Shown here: piece by piece, positions 52,384 through 61,647 of the stretch | Position numbering within the stretch: position 1 is the stretch's first letter | Layout: the number at the start of each line of letters is the position of its first letter | Assembly (NCBI RefSeq): GCF_023277115.1 | Contig: NZ_JALQCS010000001.1 | Coordinates: 496,001 to 560,000 of the forward strand | Direction: 5' to 3' | DNA from: Acidithiobacillus acidisediminis | Lineage (GTDB): Bacteria; Pseudomonadota; Gammaproteobacteria; Acidithiobacillales; Acidithiobacillaceae | Length of the DNA stretch: 64,000 bases | Notes under the pieces: model-generated | The model's database searches: none | What the model was told of the DNA's origin: nothing | Seen by the model: only the letters and a program-made list of their open reading frames with translations | Position numbers and translations under genes: made by a program

Positions 52384-53703
52384 ATGCATAGACGACCGCG
52401 CGCTGTATTCGTTGCTGCGTTGCTTTTGTTCAGCGTCAGTAGTGCGGTACAGGCCGAAAATCTGCTTTCAGCCTATCACCAAGCCTATCGCACTGACCCG
52501 GCCCTGGCCGAGGCGCGTGCGCAGTTTCAGGCCACGCTTCAGGACAAGCCGGCAGCGCGGGCGGCGCTGTTGCCACACCTTGGGCTTGGGGCGAGCGTGG
52601 GCTATAACACGGGCACCTTTTCCGGCTTTGCCGGGCTCGACCTGAGCAAGGCCTATCTGTCGGACAGTTACAGTGTCACCCTCACCCAGTCGGTTTTCGA
52701 CGGTCAGAGCTACGTGGCGCTGCGTCAAGCCGACAGTCGCATCCAGGCGCAGACGGCGGCACTGCTGTACACGCAGCAGCAGTTGGCCCTGCGCGTGGCC
52801 ACGGCCTATTTCAAGGTGCTGGAGGCGCAGTCCCAGGAGCGTATTGCCGAGCGTCAGCGACGCCTGCTGGAGAGCATCTACCGGCAGACGGAGGCGGCCC
52901 TGAAGGTGGGCACCGGCGATATCATTGCCGTGCGTGAGGCCCGAGCGCGCCTCGATGCAGCGCGGTCGGACCTGATCCGTGCCCGCAATGCGGTGTCCAT
53001 CGCCGAGCGCGGCCTGGAGCGCCTCACCCACGCGCCCGTCGGTCATCTGGAGGATCTCCGGCCCTTTACCGCCGAAGGCCCCAAGCCGGACGACATGGAC
53101 GCATGGGTTCAGGCGGCCATCCGGGATCAGCCGCTGATGCACGAGGCCGAGGCGCAATTGCGTACGGCCCAGGAAGAGGTGCAGTACCAGCAGCGGGCGC
53201 GCTGGCCCAAGGTCGATCTGCAGGGGATTGCGCAGCACAACCATGGTAGCCCCTTTCCGGGTTTCAACGAGAATCAGGCTGGGGTGAGCCTGAATCTCTC
53301 CATGCCCATCTACCAGGGTGGAAGCATTTCCAGCGGGGAGCAGAAAGCCCAGGCCCTGAGCGTGGCCCAAGTGGACCACCTGGGTAGCGTTCGCGACCAG
53401 GTGCGACTGGATACCCAGACCGCTTTTTTGAACCTTCAAGACAGCGTATCCCAGCTCCAGGCGGCCAAGGCAACGGTGGAATCGGCCAAAGTCTCCTTGA
53501 CGGGCACGCGCAAGGGCTATGAGGTAGGTACCCGTTCCATCATCGATCTTTTGCAGACGGCGACGGACTACCTGCGCGCCGAGCAGGATTATAATGTTGC
53601 CCTGTACAAGCAGGTGCTCGCCCGGGTCCAGCTCCAGGCGGCCACTGGACAACTGGACCTGCAGGACCTACAGGCCGTGAACGGTCTGCTGCAAACACAT
53701 TGA
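52384..53703 (+). CDS. TolC-type outer-membrane efflux protein (second system)
   Basis: The 439-residue protein has a signal peptide (cleavage near VQAENL) and the features of true TolC/type I secretion channels: LLSAYHQAYRTDPALAEARA at the mature N-terminus and the second repeat with YEVGTRSIIDLLQTATDYL. The ATG at 52384 is preferred because the signal peptide begins there and GGGGA lies six bases upstream. It opens a five-gene efflux operon with a HlyD-type adaptor and YbhFSR-type ABC proteins. Confidence 0.88.
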   Translation: MHRRPRAVFVAALLLFSVSSAVQAENLLSAYHQAYRTDPALAEARAQFQATLQDKPAARAALLPHLGLGASVGYNTGTFSGFAGLDLSKAYLSDSYSVTLTQSVFDGQSYVALRQADSRIQAQTAALLYTQQQLALRVATAYFKVLEAQSQERIAERQRRLLESIYRQTEAALKVGTGDIIAVREARARLDAARSDLIRARNAVSIAERGLERLTHAPVGHLEDLRPFTAEGPKPDDMDAWVQAAIRDQPLMHEAEAQLRTAQEEVQYQQRARWPKVDLQGIAQHNHGSPFPGFNENQAGVSLNLSMPIYQGGSISSGEQKAQALSVAQVDHLGSVRDQVRLDTQTAFLNLQDSVSQLQAAKATVESAKVSLTGTRKGYEVGTRSIIDLLQTATDYLRAEQDYNVALYKQVLARVQLQAATGQLDLQDLQAVNGLLQTH

Positions 53704-53729
53704 ATACGCCATTAGAAAGGAAGCCCGTC

Positions 53730-54764
53730 ATGGCCAGCAAAAAAATGCGCCTCATCCTGCTGCTTCTGCTTTTGGTCATTGGCGCCGGGGTGGCCTACTG
53801 GTGGACCCACCGTCCGGTCACCAATCCCCATACCTTGACCATCTACGGCAACATCGACATCCGCCAGGTGCAGGCGGCCTTCAACGACAACGGGCGCGTA
53901 CAGAAACTGCTGATGCAGGAAGGTGACCACATCAAGCAGGGACAGTTGCTGGCAGAGTTGGACCCGACGCGCTTTCAGGATGCCGTCGATCGGGATCGAG
54001 CCACGGTAGCGGCCCAGGAGCAGGTCTTGGCCAGACTGCTCTCGGGTTCCCGCCCCGAAGAGATCGCCGAGGCCCGGGCGCAGGTGGCGGCGGCCCAGGC
54101 GACTCTGGAAAACGCCGAGCTCGTCTGGCGGCGACAAAAGGCTTTGGCCGCCGAACAGTACGTCCCCAAACAGAGCGCCGACAATGCCGCCGCGGCCCTG
54201 AAAACGGCGCGGGCCGATCTCGACCATAGCCAACAGGCCCTTATTCTCGCCATCAAAGGGCCGCGTAAGGAAGACATTGCGGCCGCCCGAGCGCAGTTAC
54301 TGGCCGATCGCGCCGCCTTGGCCCTAGCCAAGCGGAAGTTACGGGACACGAAGCTCTACGCACCGGAAGATGGCGTAGTCCAGGACCGCATTGTTGAGCC
54401 GGGCGACATGGTCTCGCCAGCAACCCCGGTCTTTACCCTGGCGCTCGACAATCCAGTCTGGGTGCGCGCCTATCTGCCGGAGACGGCCTTGGGCAAAGTG
54501 CGGCTGGGCATGCGGGCACAGATCGAGAGCGACTCCTTTCCCGGTAAGCAGTTTGCGGGCTGGGTGGGTTTCATCTCGCCGACGGCGGAGTTCACCCCCA
54601 AGACGGTGCAAACCACGGATCTGCGCACGGAGCTCGTCTACCGAGTGCGGGTCTATGCCTGCAATCCGCAGCATGAGTTGCGCCTGGGCATGCCGGTAAC
54701 GGTGCAGATCCCTCTGCAGAACAACCAGCCCCAGGCCCTCTCCGAGCACCCCTGTGCGCACTGA
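53730..54764 (+). CDS. HlyD/YbhG-type periplasmic adaptor
   Basis: The 344-residue protein has an N-terminal membrane anchor (about residues 6-22), the first lipoyl half with YGNIDIRQVQAAFNDNGRVQ, a coiled-coil hairpin with repeated ARAQVAAAQATLENAE-like helices, and the second lipoyl half (APEDGVVQDRIVEPGDMV). It resembles YbhG/HlyD adaptors that join ABC-2 exporters to TolC. The ATG at 53730 has AAAGGA nine bases upstream. Its end overlaps the next gene by 11 bases. Confidence 0.88.
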   Translation: MASKKMRLILLLLLLVIGAGVAYWWTHRPVTNPHTLTIYGNIDIRQVQAAFNDNGRVQKLLMQEGDHIKQGQLLAELDPTRFQDAVDRDRATVAAQEQVLARLLSGSRPEEIAEARAQVAAAQATLENAELVWRRQKALAAEQYVPKQSADNAAAALKTARADLDHSQQALILAIKGPRKEDIAAARAQLLADRAALALAKRKLRDTKLYAPEDGVVQDRIVEPGDMVSPATPVFTLALDNPVWVRAYLPETALGKVRLGMRAQIESDSFPGKQFAGWVGFISPTAEFTPKTVQTTDLRTELVYRVRVYACNPQHELRLGMPVTVQIPLQNNQPQALSEHPCAH

Positions 54765-56496
54765 ACCCGCGGCTACCCGCCCCTTGCGCTTCGTTGGGGT
54801 GCACAAAACTTTCCAGCGCGGTAAGGACACGGTTCTTGCCTTGGATGGTCTGGATCTGGAACTCGCCCCGGGCCAGGTGACGGGCCTGCTAGGACCCGAC
54901 GGGGCGGGCAAGACCACCCTCATCCGCCTGGCCGCTGGGCTCCTGCGTCCGAGCGCAGGGCAGGTCGTGCTGTTTGGGCAGGAAATCCGCACCGGGACGA
55001 CGGATCTGCAGGAGAAGATCGGGTACATGCCGCAACGCTTCGGCCTCTACGAAGACCTGACGGTGCAGGAGAATCTCGATCTCTACAGCGACTTGCAGAG
55101 ACTTGACCCGGAGCAGGCGCGCAATCGCCAGGAAGAGCTCCTGAAACTCACCGCTCTGGGACCTTTTGGCAAGCGTCGCGCCGGGGCACTTTCGGGCGGC
55201 ATGAAGCAGAAGTTGGGCTTGGCCTGTGCTTTGCTGCGAGCACCCCAGCTCTTGCTTCTGGACGAGCCCACCGTGGGTGTGGATCCCATCGCCCGCCGCG
55301 AGCTCTGGGAGATTATCCAGGGTCTACGCGGCGCTGGGACGACGGTCTTGATGAGTACGGCCTATTTTGACGAGGCGGAGCGTTGCGATGCCATTGTCCT
55401 GCTCCACGAGGGTAAACTGCTCCAGCAAGGGAGCCCGCAGAGCTTCACCGATCCTCTGCGCGGGCGTTGTTTTTTGGTTCGCCACCCCGAAATGCGGCGC
55501 CGCGCCCTGCGCGAGTCGCTACAAGGACGCCCGGGGGTACGGGATGCGCGGATCGTCGCCGACGGCATCCGCGTGCTCACCGGGCCGGAGCCGGTGACGC
55601 CCGCTGCCGGCGAGCAGTGGGAGCCAGTGGCACCCGCCTTTGAAGACGCCTTTGTGCAGCTCTTGGGCTCTATGGAAACGACGGCAATCGCTGCGGCGCC
55701 AATAAGCACCGCCGTTATAGACGACAAAACCGCCGAGGCAGTGGTCGAAGTGGAGGGCTTACGCAAGTTCTTTGGTCACTTTGAGGCGGTCAAAAGCAGC
55801 ACCTTTAGCGTGCGCCGTGGCGAAATCTTTGGTCTTTTGGGGGCCAATGGCGCCGGCAAAACCACGACCTTTCGTATGCTCTGCGGTCTTTTGCCGCCCT
55901 CCGCAGGGACCCTGCGCGTGGCCGGAGTCGACATGCGCCGGGCGAGCAGTGCTGCCCGCGCCCGCATCGGCTATGTGGCGCAGAAATTCGCCCTCTATGG
56001 CAACCTCAGCGTCGATCAGAATCTCCGTTTTTTTTCTGCCGCCTATGGCCTGCGCGGCAAGCAACGGGCTGCGGCCTTCGCCCGCGTGCGCGTGGAGTTT
56101 CAACTTGCCCCCTACGGCACCGTCAATGCCGACGACCTGCCTCTAGGTATCAAGCAACGCTTGGCCCTGGCCTGTGCCCTGCTCCACGAGCCGCCCATCC
56201 TTTTTTTGGATGAGCCCACCTCGGGGGTGGATCCTCTGGCGCGGCGGGAGTTCTGGCAGCGCATCAATGCCCTTGCGGCACAGGGGGTGACGGTGCTCAT
56301 CACCACCCATTTCATGGATGAGGCGGAATACTGCGATCGACTCGTCTTGATGTCCTTGGGGGAGATCCTCGCCCAGGGCAGCCCCGCGGAACTGCGGGCC
56401 CAGGCCAAAAGCCCAGAACACCCGGACCCCAGCATGGAAGATGCTTTCATCCAAATCATCGAAACCCACGAGCGCCAGATCCGGAGGGCATCGTGA
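54754..56496 (+). CDS. YbhF-type ABC ATPase with two nucleotide-binding domains
   Basis: The 580-residue protein is a fusion of two ATPases. The first has Walker A GPDGAGKTTLI, signature LSGGMKQKLG and Walker B LLLDEPTVGVDP; the second has GANGAGKTTTF, a non-canonical signature (PLGIKQRLALA in place of LSGGxxQ) and ILFLDEPTSGVDP. The unusual second signature is also known from YbhF-like proteins. The start is GTG at 54754, overlapping the adaptor gene. It powers the two permeases encoded downstream. Confidence 0.9.
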   Translation: MRTEPAATRPLRFVGVHKTFQRGKDTVLALDGLDLELAPGQVTGLLGPDGAGKTTLIRLAAGLLRPSAGQVVLFGQEIRTGTTDLQEKIGYMPQRFGLYEDLTVQENLDLYSDLQRLDPEQARNRQEELLKLTALGPFGKRRAGALSGGMKQKLGLACALLRAPQLLLLDEPTVGVDPIARRELWEIIQGLRGAGTTVLMSTAYFDEAERCDAIVLLHEGKLLQQGSPQSFTDPLRGRCFLVRHPEMRRRALRESLQGRPGVRDARIVADGIRVLTGPEPVTPAAGEQWEPVAPAFEDAFVQLLGSMETTAIAAAPISTAVIDDKTAEAVVEVEGLRKFFGHFEAVKSSTFSVRRGEIFGLLGANGAGKTTTFRMLCGLLPPSAGTLRVAGVDMRRASSAARARIGYVAQKFALYGNLSVDQNLRFFSAAYGLRGKQRAAAFARVRVEFQLAPYGTVNADDLPLGIKQRLALACALLHEPPILFLDEPTSGVDPLARREFWQRINALAAQGVTVLITTHFMDEAEYCDRLVLMSLGEILAQGSPAELRAQAKSPEHPDPSMEDAFIQIIETHERQIRRAS

Positions 56497-57608
56497 ATCC
56501 TCGGCGCCTGCGCGCACTCATTCGCAAAGAATTTCTGCAGATCCTCCGCGATCCTTCCGCCATCGCCATCGCATTTTTTCTGCCGGTGTTCCTGCTCTTT
56601 CTCTTTGGCTCCGGGGTGTCCCTCGACGCCCGCCACATTCCTCTGGCGGTAGTGGTGGATCAGCCGACGGCGGAGACTGGTGCCTTTGTCGGTGGCCTGC
56701 AGCAGTCCTCCTATTTTGCGCCGAAGCGCTTCCTCAGCGTGCAACAGGCCCAGGCCGCCCTCATGGCACGGAAGGTGGATGGAATCGTCTGGCTACGTTC
56801 CAATTTCAGCCGCCAGATTCTGCAGGGGAATACCGCCTCCATCGGGGTCTTCGTCAACGGTGTGGACGCCAACAATGCCCGCATCGTCGAAGGCTACCTG
56901 CAAGGGGTCTGGCAGAATTGGTTACAACAACGCGCGCTGGCGGCCGGCAAGCCCTTGATCATCCCGGTAGACGCCAAGGATCGAATCTGGTTCAACTCCG
57001 CGCTGCGCAGTCGTGACTATCTGATACCAGGCCTGATTGCCATGATCATGACTCTGATCGGCGCCCTCCTCACGGCTCTGGTGGTAGCCCGGGAGTGGGA
57101 GCGAGGGACCATGGAGGCGCTCATGGCGACCCCAGCGCAGATGGCGGAGATATTGATCGGCAAACTGATCCCCTACTATGTCCTGGGAATGGGCGGCATG
57201 CTGCTCTCGGTGGCTATGGCGGTCTGGCTCTTTGCCGTGCCCCTGCGGGGGAGTTTCGCCGTCCTGCTGCTGGCCTCGACTCTATTCCTTTTGGTCGCCT
57301 TGGGCATGGGCCTGCTCATCTCCAGCGTCGCACGCAATCAATTCGTGGCCGGACAGATCGCCATCATTGTCACCTTCCTTCCGGCCTTCATCCTTTCGGG
57401 ATTCATCTTTTACATCCCGTCCATGCCCGCGGCGATCCAGGTCCTCACCCACATCGTTGCCGCCCGCTACTTTGTCAGCATTTTGCAGACCCTGTTCCTC
57501 GCCGGTGATGTCTGGCCGATTATTCTGTGGAATAGCCTCGCCCTGCTGTTCATGGCGATTTTTTTCCTGGGCGTGACCCTGCGCCGCTCCCACAAGAGGC
57601 TGGACTGA
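56493..57608 (+). CDS. YbhS-type ABC-2 permease
   Basis: The 371-residue protein has an N-terminal helix (LRALIRKEFLQILRDPSAIA precedes it), a large periplasmic domain and five C-terminal helices with EWERGTMEALMATPAQMAEI and the FIPSMP-like region before the last helices, as in YbhS/YhhJ permeases. The GTG start overlaps the ATPase stop by four bases. It pairs with the YbhR-type permease that follows. Confidence 0.88.
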   Translation: MNPRRLRALIRKEFLQILRDPSAIAIAFFLPVFLLFLFGSGVSLDARHIPLAVVVDQPTAETGAFVGGLQQSSYFAPKRFLSVQQAQAALMARKVDGIVWLRSNFSRQILQGNTASIGVFVNGVDANNARIVEGYLQGVWQNWLQQRALAAGKPLIIPVDAKDRIWFNSALRSRDYLIPGLIAMIMTLIGALLTALVVAREWERGTMEALMATPAQMAEILIGKLIPYYVLGMGGMLLSVAMAVWLFAVPLRGSFAVLLLASTLFLLVALGMGLLISSVARNQFVAGQIAIIVTFLPAFILSGFIFYIPSMPAAIQVLTHIVAARYFVSILQTLFLAGDVWPIILWNSLALLFMAIFFLGVTLRRSHKRLD

Positions 57609-58717
57609 TGCTAGCGCGCATCTGGGCCTTGGTGATCAAGGAATTCCTCGCCATTTTGCGGGACAAGAAAAGCCGGTTCGTCCTTATCGGGCCGCCCATC
57701 ATTCAGCTCTTGGTCTTTGGCTACGCCGCCACCTTCGACCTCGATCACATTCCCTACGCCGTTTATAACCAGGACAGCGGCTTTGCCTCTCGCGAACTGC
57801 TCGGCTATTTTCAGGGTTCGCGAGCCTTTCAACAGGTGGCGACCATCACCCGCGAAGGCCAGATCGCTCCCCTCATAGACCGCGAAAAGGCCCTGCTGGT
57901 GCTGCAGATCGGTCCCCATTTCACCGAGGATCTTCTGCATCATCGGCCGGCGCCGGTGCAGGTGATCATCGACGGCCGCAATTCCAACACGGCTACCATT
58001 GCCCTCAACTATGTCAATAGCGTCCTGCTCTCGTTCGACGATCGCTGGGCACGGGATCACCACTGGGGCAGCCCACCGGCACAGCTGGTCACCCGCGCCT
58101 GGTTCAACCCCAATCTTCTGTCGCACTGGTTCGTCGTTCCCGGTATCGTCGCCCTACTTACCCTGGTAGTGACCCTGCTGGTGACGGGGCTCTCGGTAGC
58201 CCGGGAACGGGAGCAAGGGACCTTTGACCAGCTACTCGTTACTCCCATGACGCCCTTGGAGATATTGGCGGGCAAGGCACTGCCGGGGATTCTCGTGGGC
58301 GCCGTGGAGGGCACGTTCATTTCTTTGGTGGCGGTATTCTGGTTTGGCGTGCCCTTCATCGGTAGCGTCTTTGCCCTCGCCCTGGGGATGCTGCTCTTTC
58401 TCTTTGCCGCCGTCGGCATCGGCTTGATGATCTCGTCATTGTCCATGACCCAGCAGCAGGGCCTGCTCGGCGCCTTTCTCTTTTTGGTGCCGGCCATCAT
58501 TCTCTCGGGCTTTGCCACCCCCATCGCCAACATGCCGGAACTGGTCCAAGACCTCACCTATGCCAATCCCATGCGCTACTTTTTGGTGATCGTGCGCGGG
58601 GTATTCCTGGAAGGAGACGGGCTGCTGGACCTGTGGAGCCAGTATTGGCCCTTGGCCATCATCGCGGTCCTGAGCATGAGCGCCGCGGCCTGGCTCTTCC
58701 GTCATCGCATGCAGTAA
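57608..58717 (+). CDS. YbhR-type ABC-2 permease
   Basis: The 369-residue permease is paralogous to the preceding one: N-terminal LVIKEFLAILRDKKSRFVLI, large periplasmic part and C-terminal helices with REREQGTFDQLLVTPMTPLE. The ATG overlaps the preceding stop by one base. The five-gene set tolC-hlyD-ybhF-ybhS-ybhR forms an envelope-spanning exporter; substrates of relatives include drugs and cations. It ends 108 bases before the bufferin operon. Confidence 0.88.
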   Translation: MLARIWALVIKEFLAILRDKKSRFVLIGPPIIQLLVFGYAATFDLDHIPYAVYNQDSGFASRELLGYFQGSRAFQQVATITREGQIAPLIDREKALLVLQIGPHFTEDLLHHRPAPVQVIIDGRNSNTATIALNYVNSVLLSFDDRWARDHHWGSPPAQLVTRAWFNPNLLSHWFVVPGIVALLTLVVTLLVTGLSVAREREQGTFDQLLVTPMTPLEILAGKALPGILVGAVEGTFISLVAVFWFGVPFIGSVFALALGMLLFLFAAVGIGLMISSLSMTQQQGLLGAFLFLVPAIILSGFATPIANMPELVQDLTYANPMRYFLVIVRGVFLEGDGLLDLWSQYWPLAIIAVLSMSAAAWLFRHRMQ

Positions 58718-58750
58718 GGGGGCCCTTCGTCACACCGCTCAGCGATGGGG

Positions 58751-58778
58751 TGTAATAAAAGTCGGCGCTCGACGACTA
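58751..58778 (+). promoter_or_regulatory. Possible ECF-type promoter of the bufferin operon
   Basis: TGTAATAAA (58751-58759) and GACGACTA (58771-58778) have a form seen before ECF-controlled DUF2282 operons in other proteobacteria (an AAT-containing -35 and a CG-containing -10). It lies about 48 bases upstream of the first precursor gene. The match is by eye only. Confidence 0.35.
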
Positions 58779-58795
58779 AAGGGATGAGCATCTAA

Positions 58796-59107
<312 letters not shown>

Positions 59108-59117
59108 GGGCCCTGCC

Positions 59118-59585
59118 GTGGGTACCTGCTCTCTTGTCCTGCATCGGATGGACCAGGTATACGCCCGCCTGGTCGATGCCAGCCAGCATCTTTCATCTTT
59201 GGCTGCATTGGCCGCGCGGTGGTGGATAGCGCAGATATTCTGGAATGCCGGGATGGTGAAGCTGCAGAGCATGACCTCCACTATCGCGCTCTTTCGGTAC
59301 ATGTATCACGTTCCCCTGCTGCCGCCAGTATGGGCAGCCTACTTGGGTACGGGTATCGAGCTGGTCTTTCCGGTATTGCTGGTATTGGGACTGGCTGGGC
59401 GCGTCGCTGCCGCTTTCCTTTTTTTCTACAACATTGCAACCATCATTTCTTATCCGCAGATGGGCATGGCCGGCATACTGGATCAAGTACCCTGGGGGAT
59501 CTTTCTCTTGTATCTGACAGTGTATGGACCCGGAATACTGTCAGTAGATGCCATTCTCCAGAAATTCCTGCACAAAGCCGGGTAG
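59118..59585 (+). CDS. DoxX-family membrane protein
   Basis: The 155-residue protein has four membrane helices and the DoxX motif set (WWIAQIFWNAGMVKLQ near residue 36, then YLGTGIELVFPVLLVLGL and the QVPWGIFLL region). DoxX proteins are frequent in DUF2282/DUF692 operons, where a role in redox or quinone-linked chemistry is suspected. The start is taken as GTG at 59118 (AGGGG upstream); an ATG at 59148 is possible. It lies between the two precursor genes. Confidence 0.82.
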   Translation: MGTCSLVLHRMDQVYARLVDASQHLSSLAALAARWWIAQIFWNAGMVKLQSMTSTIALFRYMYHVPLLPPVWAAYLGTGIELVFPVLLVLGLAGRVAAAFLFFYNIATIISYPQMGMAGILDQVPWGIFLLYLTVYGPGILSVDAILQKFLHKAG

Positions 59586-59665
59586 GTGATCTCTTTCTAC
59601 CGCCTAGGCCTACGCCCAGGCTTGGTGGGAAACCACGTGGTAACAACTGAAAAGGAGTAGTGCAA

Positions 59666-59953
59666 ATGGAACAGAAAATGAACGACCGTAACCATATTTT
59701 CCGGAAGGCCGTTTTGGCTGGGGCTCTGACGCTTGCCGGGGCAGGATTCGCCAGCACCGCCTGGGCTGGGATGATGCCCCACGGCTACGTCAAGTGTTAT
59801 GGAATCGCCAAGGCACACCAGAATCAGTGTATGTCCATTGGGGGTATCACCCGTGGTTCTGCCACCACCAACGGCAACCCGGATGCGTGGCTGGCGGTGC
59901 CCAAAGGTGTTTGCCTGAAGATCGTTGGGGGTAGTCTAACCCCCGGCAAGTAA
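59666..59953 (+). CDS. Second bufferin-like precursor, lacking the third cysteine
   Basis: The 95-residue product has a leader ending near AWAGMM and a core with Cys44, Cys55 and Cys83; the C-terminal CLKIVGGSLTPGK matches the first precursor. Where the other two precursors have HSCAG, this one has GITRG, with Thr62 in place of the cysteine. The ATG at 59666 has AAGGAG eight bases upstream; an in-frame GTG at 59660 is less likely. The gene is followed by a strong hairpin and then the DUF692 gene. Confidence 0.85.
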   Translation: MEQKMNDRNHIFRKAVLAGALTLAGAGFASTAWAGMMPHGYVKCYGIAKAHQNQCMSIGGITRGSATTNGNPDAWLAVPKGVCLKIVGGSLTPGK

Positions 59954-59962
59954 GGGGTATTC

Positions 59963-59986
59963 GGGTCCGGGGTTTGCCCTGGACCC
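59963..59986 (+). terminator. Hairpin between the second precursor and bufB
   Basis: GGGTCCGGGG and CCCTGGACCC form a ten-base-pair stem (one G-U pair) with loop TTTG. It is followed by GGTTGG rather than a T run, so it is more likely a partial terminator or an mRNA 3'-end stabiliser raising precursor levels over the enzymes. Confidence 0.55.
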
Positions 59987-60056
59987 GGTTGGATGTTATC
60001 AGGATCTTTTCCCGTGCCCTGCAGAGGAAAAGGCCTTGACCCCAGGAGAAAACCAC

Positions 60057-60941
60057 ATGCTAGACACTCTGGAAACCGATACAACCGTTCCTGGATCACG
60101 AAGCATCGACGCCATCCCTGCCGCTGCGGGCATTGGATTGCGCGCGGCACACTACGATGATTTTTTGGCAATGGCACCGGAGGTCGCATGGGTAGAAGTA
60201 CACAGCGAAAACCTCTTTGCCGCCGGTGGCAAGGTCCACCGCGTCATGGAGCAGGTGCGTCGTGACTATCCCCTGAGCCTGCATGGCGTCGGCCTTTCTC
60301 TGGGTAGTGCGGACCCTCTCAATCTGGATCATCTACGCCAACTCAAGCGGGTGATACAGCACTATGCTCCTGGGCTGGTTTCAGAGCATCTATGTTGGAT
60401 TTCAGTAGGTGGAAGGTATCTCCACGACCTCTTCCCACTACCCGGAACAGAGTCCATGCTGGCACATCTGGTCCCTCGTATCCAACAGGTGCAGGAAGTC
60501 CTCGGGTGTCAGATTCTGATCGAGAATGTCTCTGCCTATCTGCGTTTTTCCGGCGATGCGCTGCCCGAGTGGGCCATGCTCAACACACTGGCAGAGAAAA
60601 CCGGCTGCGGGTTACTCGTGGATATCAACAACCTCTTTGTCAGCAGTCGCAACCAACACTTCGACCCCCTCGTCTACCTCGCCAATCTCCATCGTGAGGC
60701 GGTACGGGAAATTCATCTGGCCGGGTTTTCGGTGGAAGAAGTAGAAGGCACAACGGTGCTCATCGACACCCATAGCTGTCCAGTGTGGCCGGAGGTCTGG
60801 GACTTGTATGCCCGTTCCTTGCGCATGTTCGATCATCGGGTGCCCACCCTTATCGAATGGGACAGCGACTTGCCAACCATCGATATCCTGTTGGGCGAAG
60901 CGGCCGAGGCGCAAAGGCTGTTGGAGAACACCCATGGATGA
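60057..60941 (+). CDS. bufB: DUF692 family multinuclear non-heme iron oxidase (BufB)
   Basis: The 294-residue TIM-barrel protein shows the metal-binding motifs of the family in order: HSENLF (near residue 52), LHGVGLSLG (near 79), SEHLCW (near 110), ENVSAYLR (near 157), DINNLFVSSRN (near 190), EIHLAGF (near 218), DTHSCPV (near 237) and EWDSD (near 270). MNIOs use a mixed-valent iron centre and oxygen to turn cysteines of precursor peptides into heterocycles. The ATG at 60057 has AGGAG eight bases upstream. Its end overlaps the DUF2063 gene by eight bases. Confidence 0.92.
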   Translation: MLDTLETDTTVPGSRSIDAIPAAAGIGLRAAHYDDFLAMAPEVAWVEVHSENLFAAGGKVHRVMEQVRRDYPLSLHGVGLSLGSADPLNLDHLRQLKRVIQHYAPGLVSEHLCWISVGGRYLHDLFPLPGTESMLAHLVPRIQQVQEVLGCQILIENVSAYLRFSGDALPEWAMLNTLAEKTGCGLLVDINNLFVSSRNQHFDPLVYLANLHREAVREIHLAGFSVEEVEGTTVLIDTHSCPVWPEVWDLYARSLRMFDHRVPTLIEWDSDLPTIDILLGEAAEAQRLLENTHG

Positions 60942-61647
60942 GATTCGGCAATGGCAGGAAGCCTTTTGCCATGCCTTGCTCGCCGACGAGGAAGGGGTGG
61001 AACTGCCGGGACTCGTCGGCCCCATTTCCGCTGCGGCATCCACAGCCATCTATCGCAACAATGTCCTGGAGGGATTTCGGCTGGCTCTGGCAGATATCTA
61101 CCGAGTCGTGGAAACGCTGGTCGGTGAGGAGTGTTTTCGTGCTCTTTGTTTCGACTATGTGCGTGTCCTCCCCTCGGCTTGCGGGGACCGCAATGCCTAC
61201 GGTGGGGCGTTGCCCGATTGGTTGCTGACCCATCCTCTCGTTCAATCGGTACCCTATTTACCCGACCTGGCGCGCCTCGAGTGGGCGCAGCACGAAGCCT
61301 ATCAAGCGGCGGAGGGGTACGCCGAAAACGGCCTGCATCATTCCCTGCAACTCGTGGAGTCCGACTACCCCATTTTTTCCATCTGGGCATTTTGTCAGGA
61401 TCCCAAAAACGCAGAGACTCTCGATCTGGATCGCCTAGCGGGTGAGACCGTGCTGGTGGCGAGACCACAGGAAGAGGTGATGATGCGCCCCATGGAGCCG
61501 ACAGAGGCGCTGTGGTACCGGTCACTCCTGTCGGGAGCGAGCCCCGTGGAAGCCGCTGCCCTGGTACAAAATCGCGAGCCCGGAATACACGTGCGTGGAT
61601 TTTTGGAAACCGCACTGATCGCAGGACTTTTGGTGGAATGGCAATGA
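60934..61647 (+). CDS. bufC: DUF2063 partner protein of the MNIO (BufC)
   Basis: The 237-residue product starts with the DUF2063 domain (IRQWQEAFCHALLADE, then STAIYRNNVLEGFRLALADI near residue 40) and has a C-terminal half with beta strands. In related systems such proteins bring the precursor peptide to the DUF692 enzyme. The ATG overlaps the bufB end by eight bases. A WAQHEAYQAAEG segment is typical of the family. Confidence 0.9.
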   Translation: MDEIRQWQEAFCHALLADEEGVELPGLVGPISAAASTAIYRNNVLEGFRLALADIYRVVETLVGEECFRALCFDYVRVLPSACGDRNAYGGALPDWLLTHPLVQSVPYLPDLARLEWAQHEAYQAAEGYAENGLHHSLQLVESDYPIFSIWAFCQDPKNAETLDLDRLAGETVLVARPQEEVMMRPMEPTEALWYRSLLSGASPVEAAALVQNREPGIHVRGFLETALIAGLLVEWQ

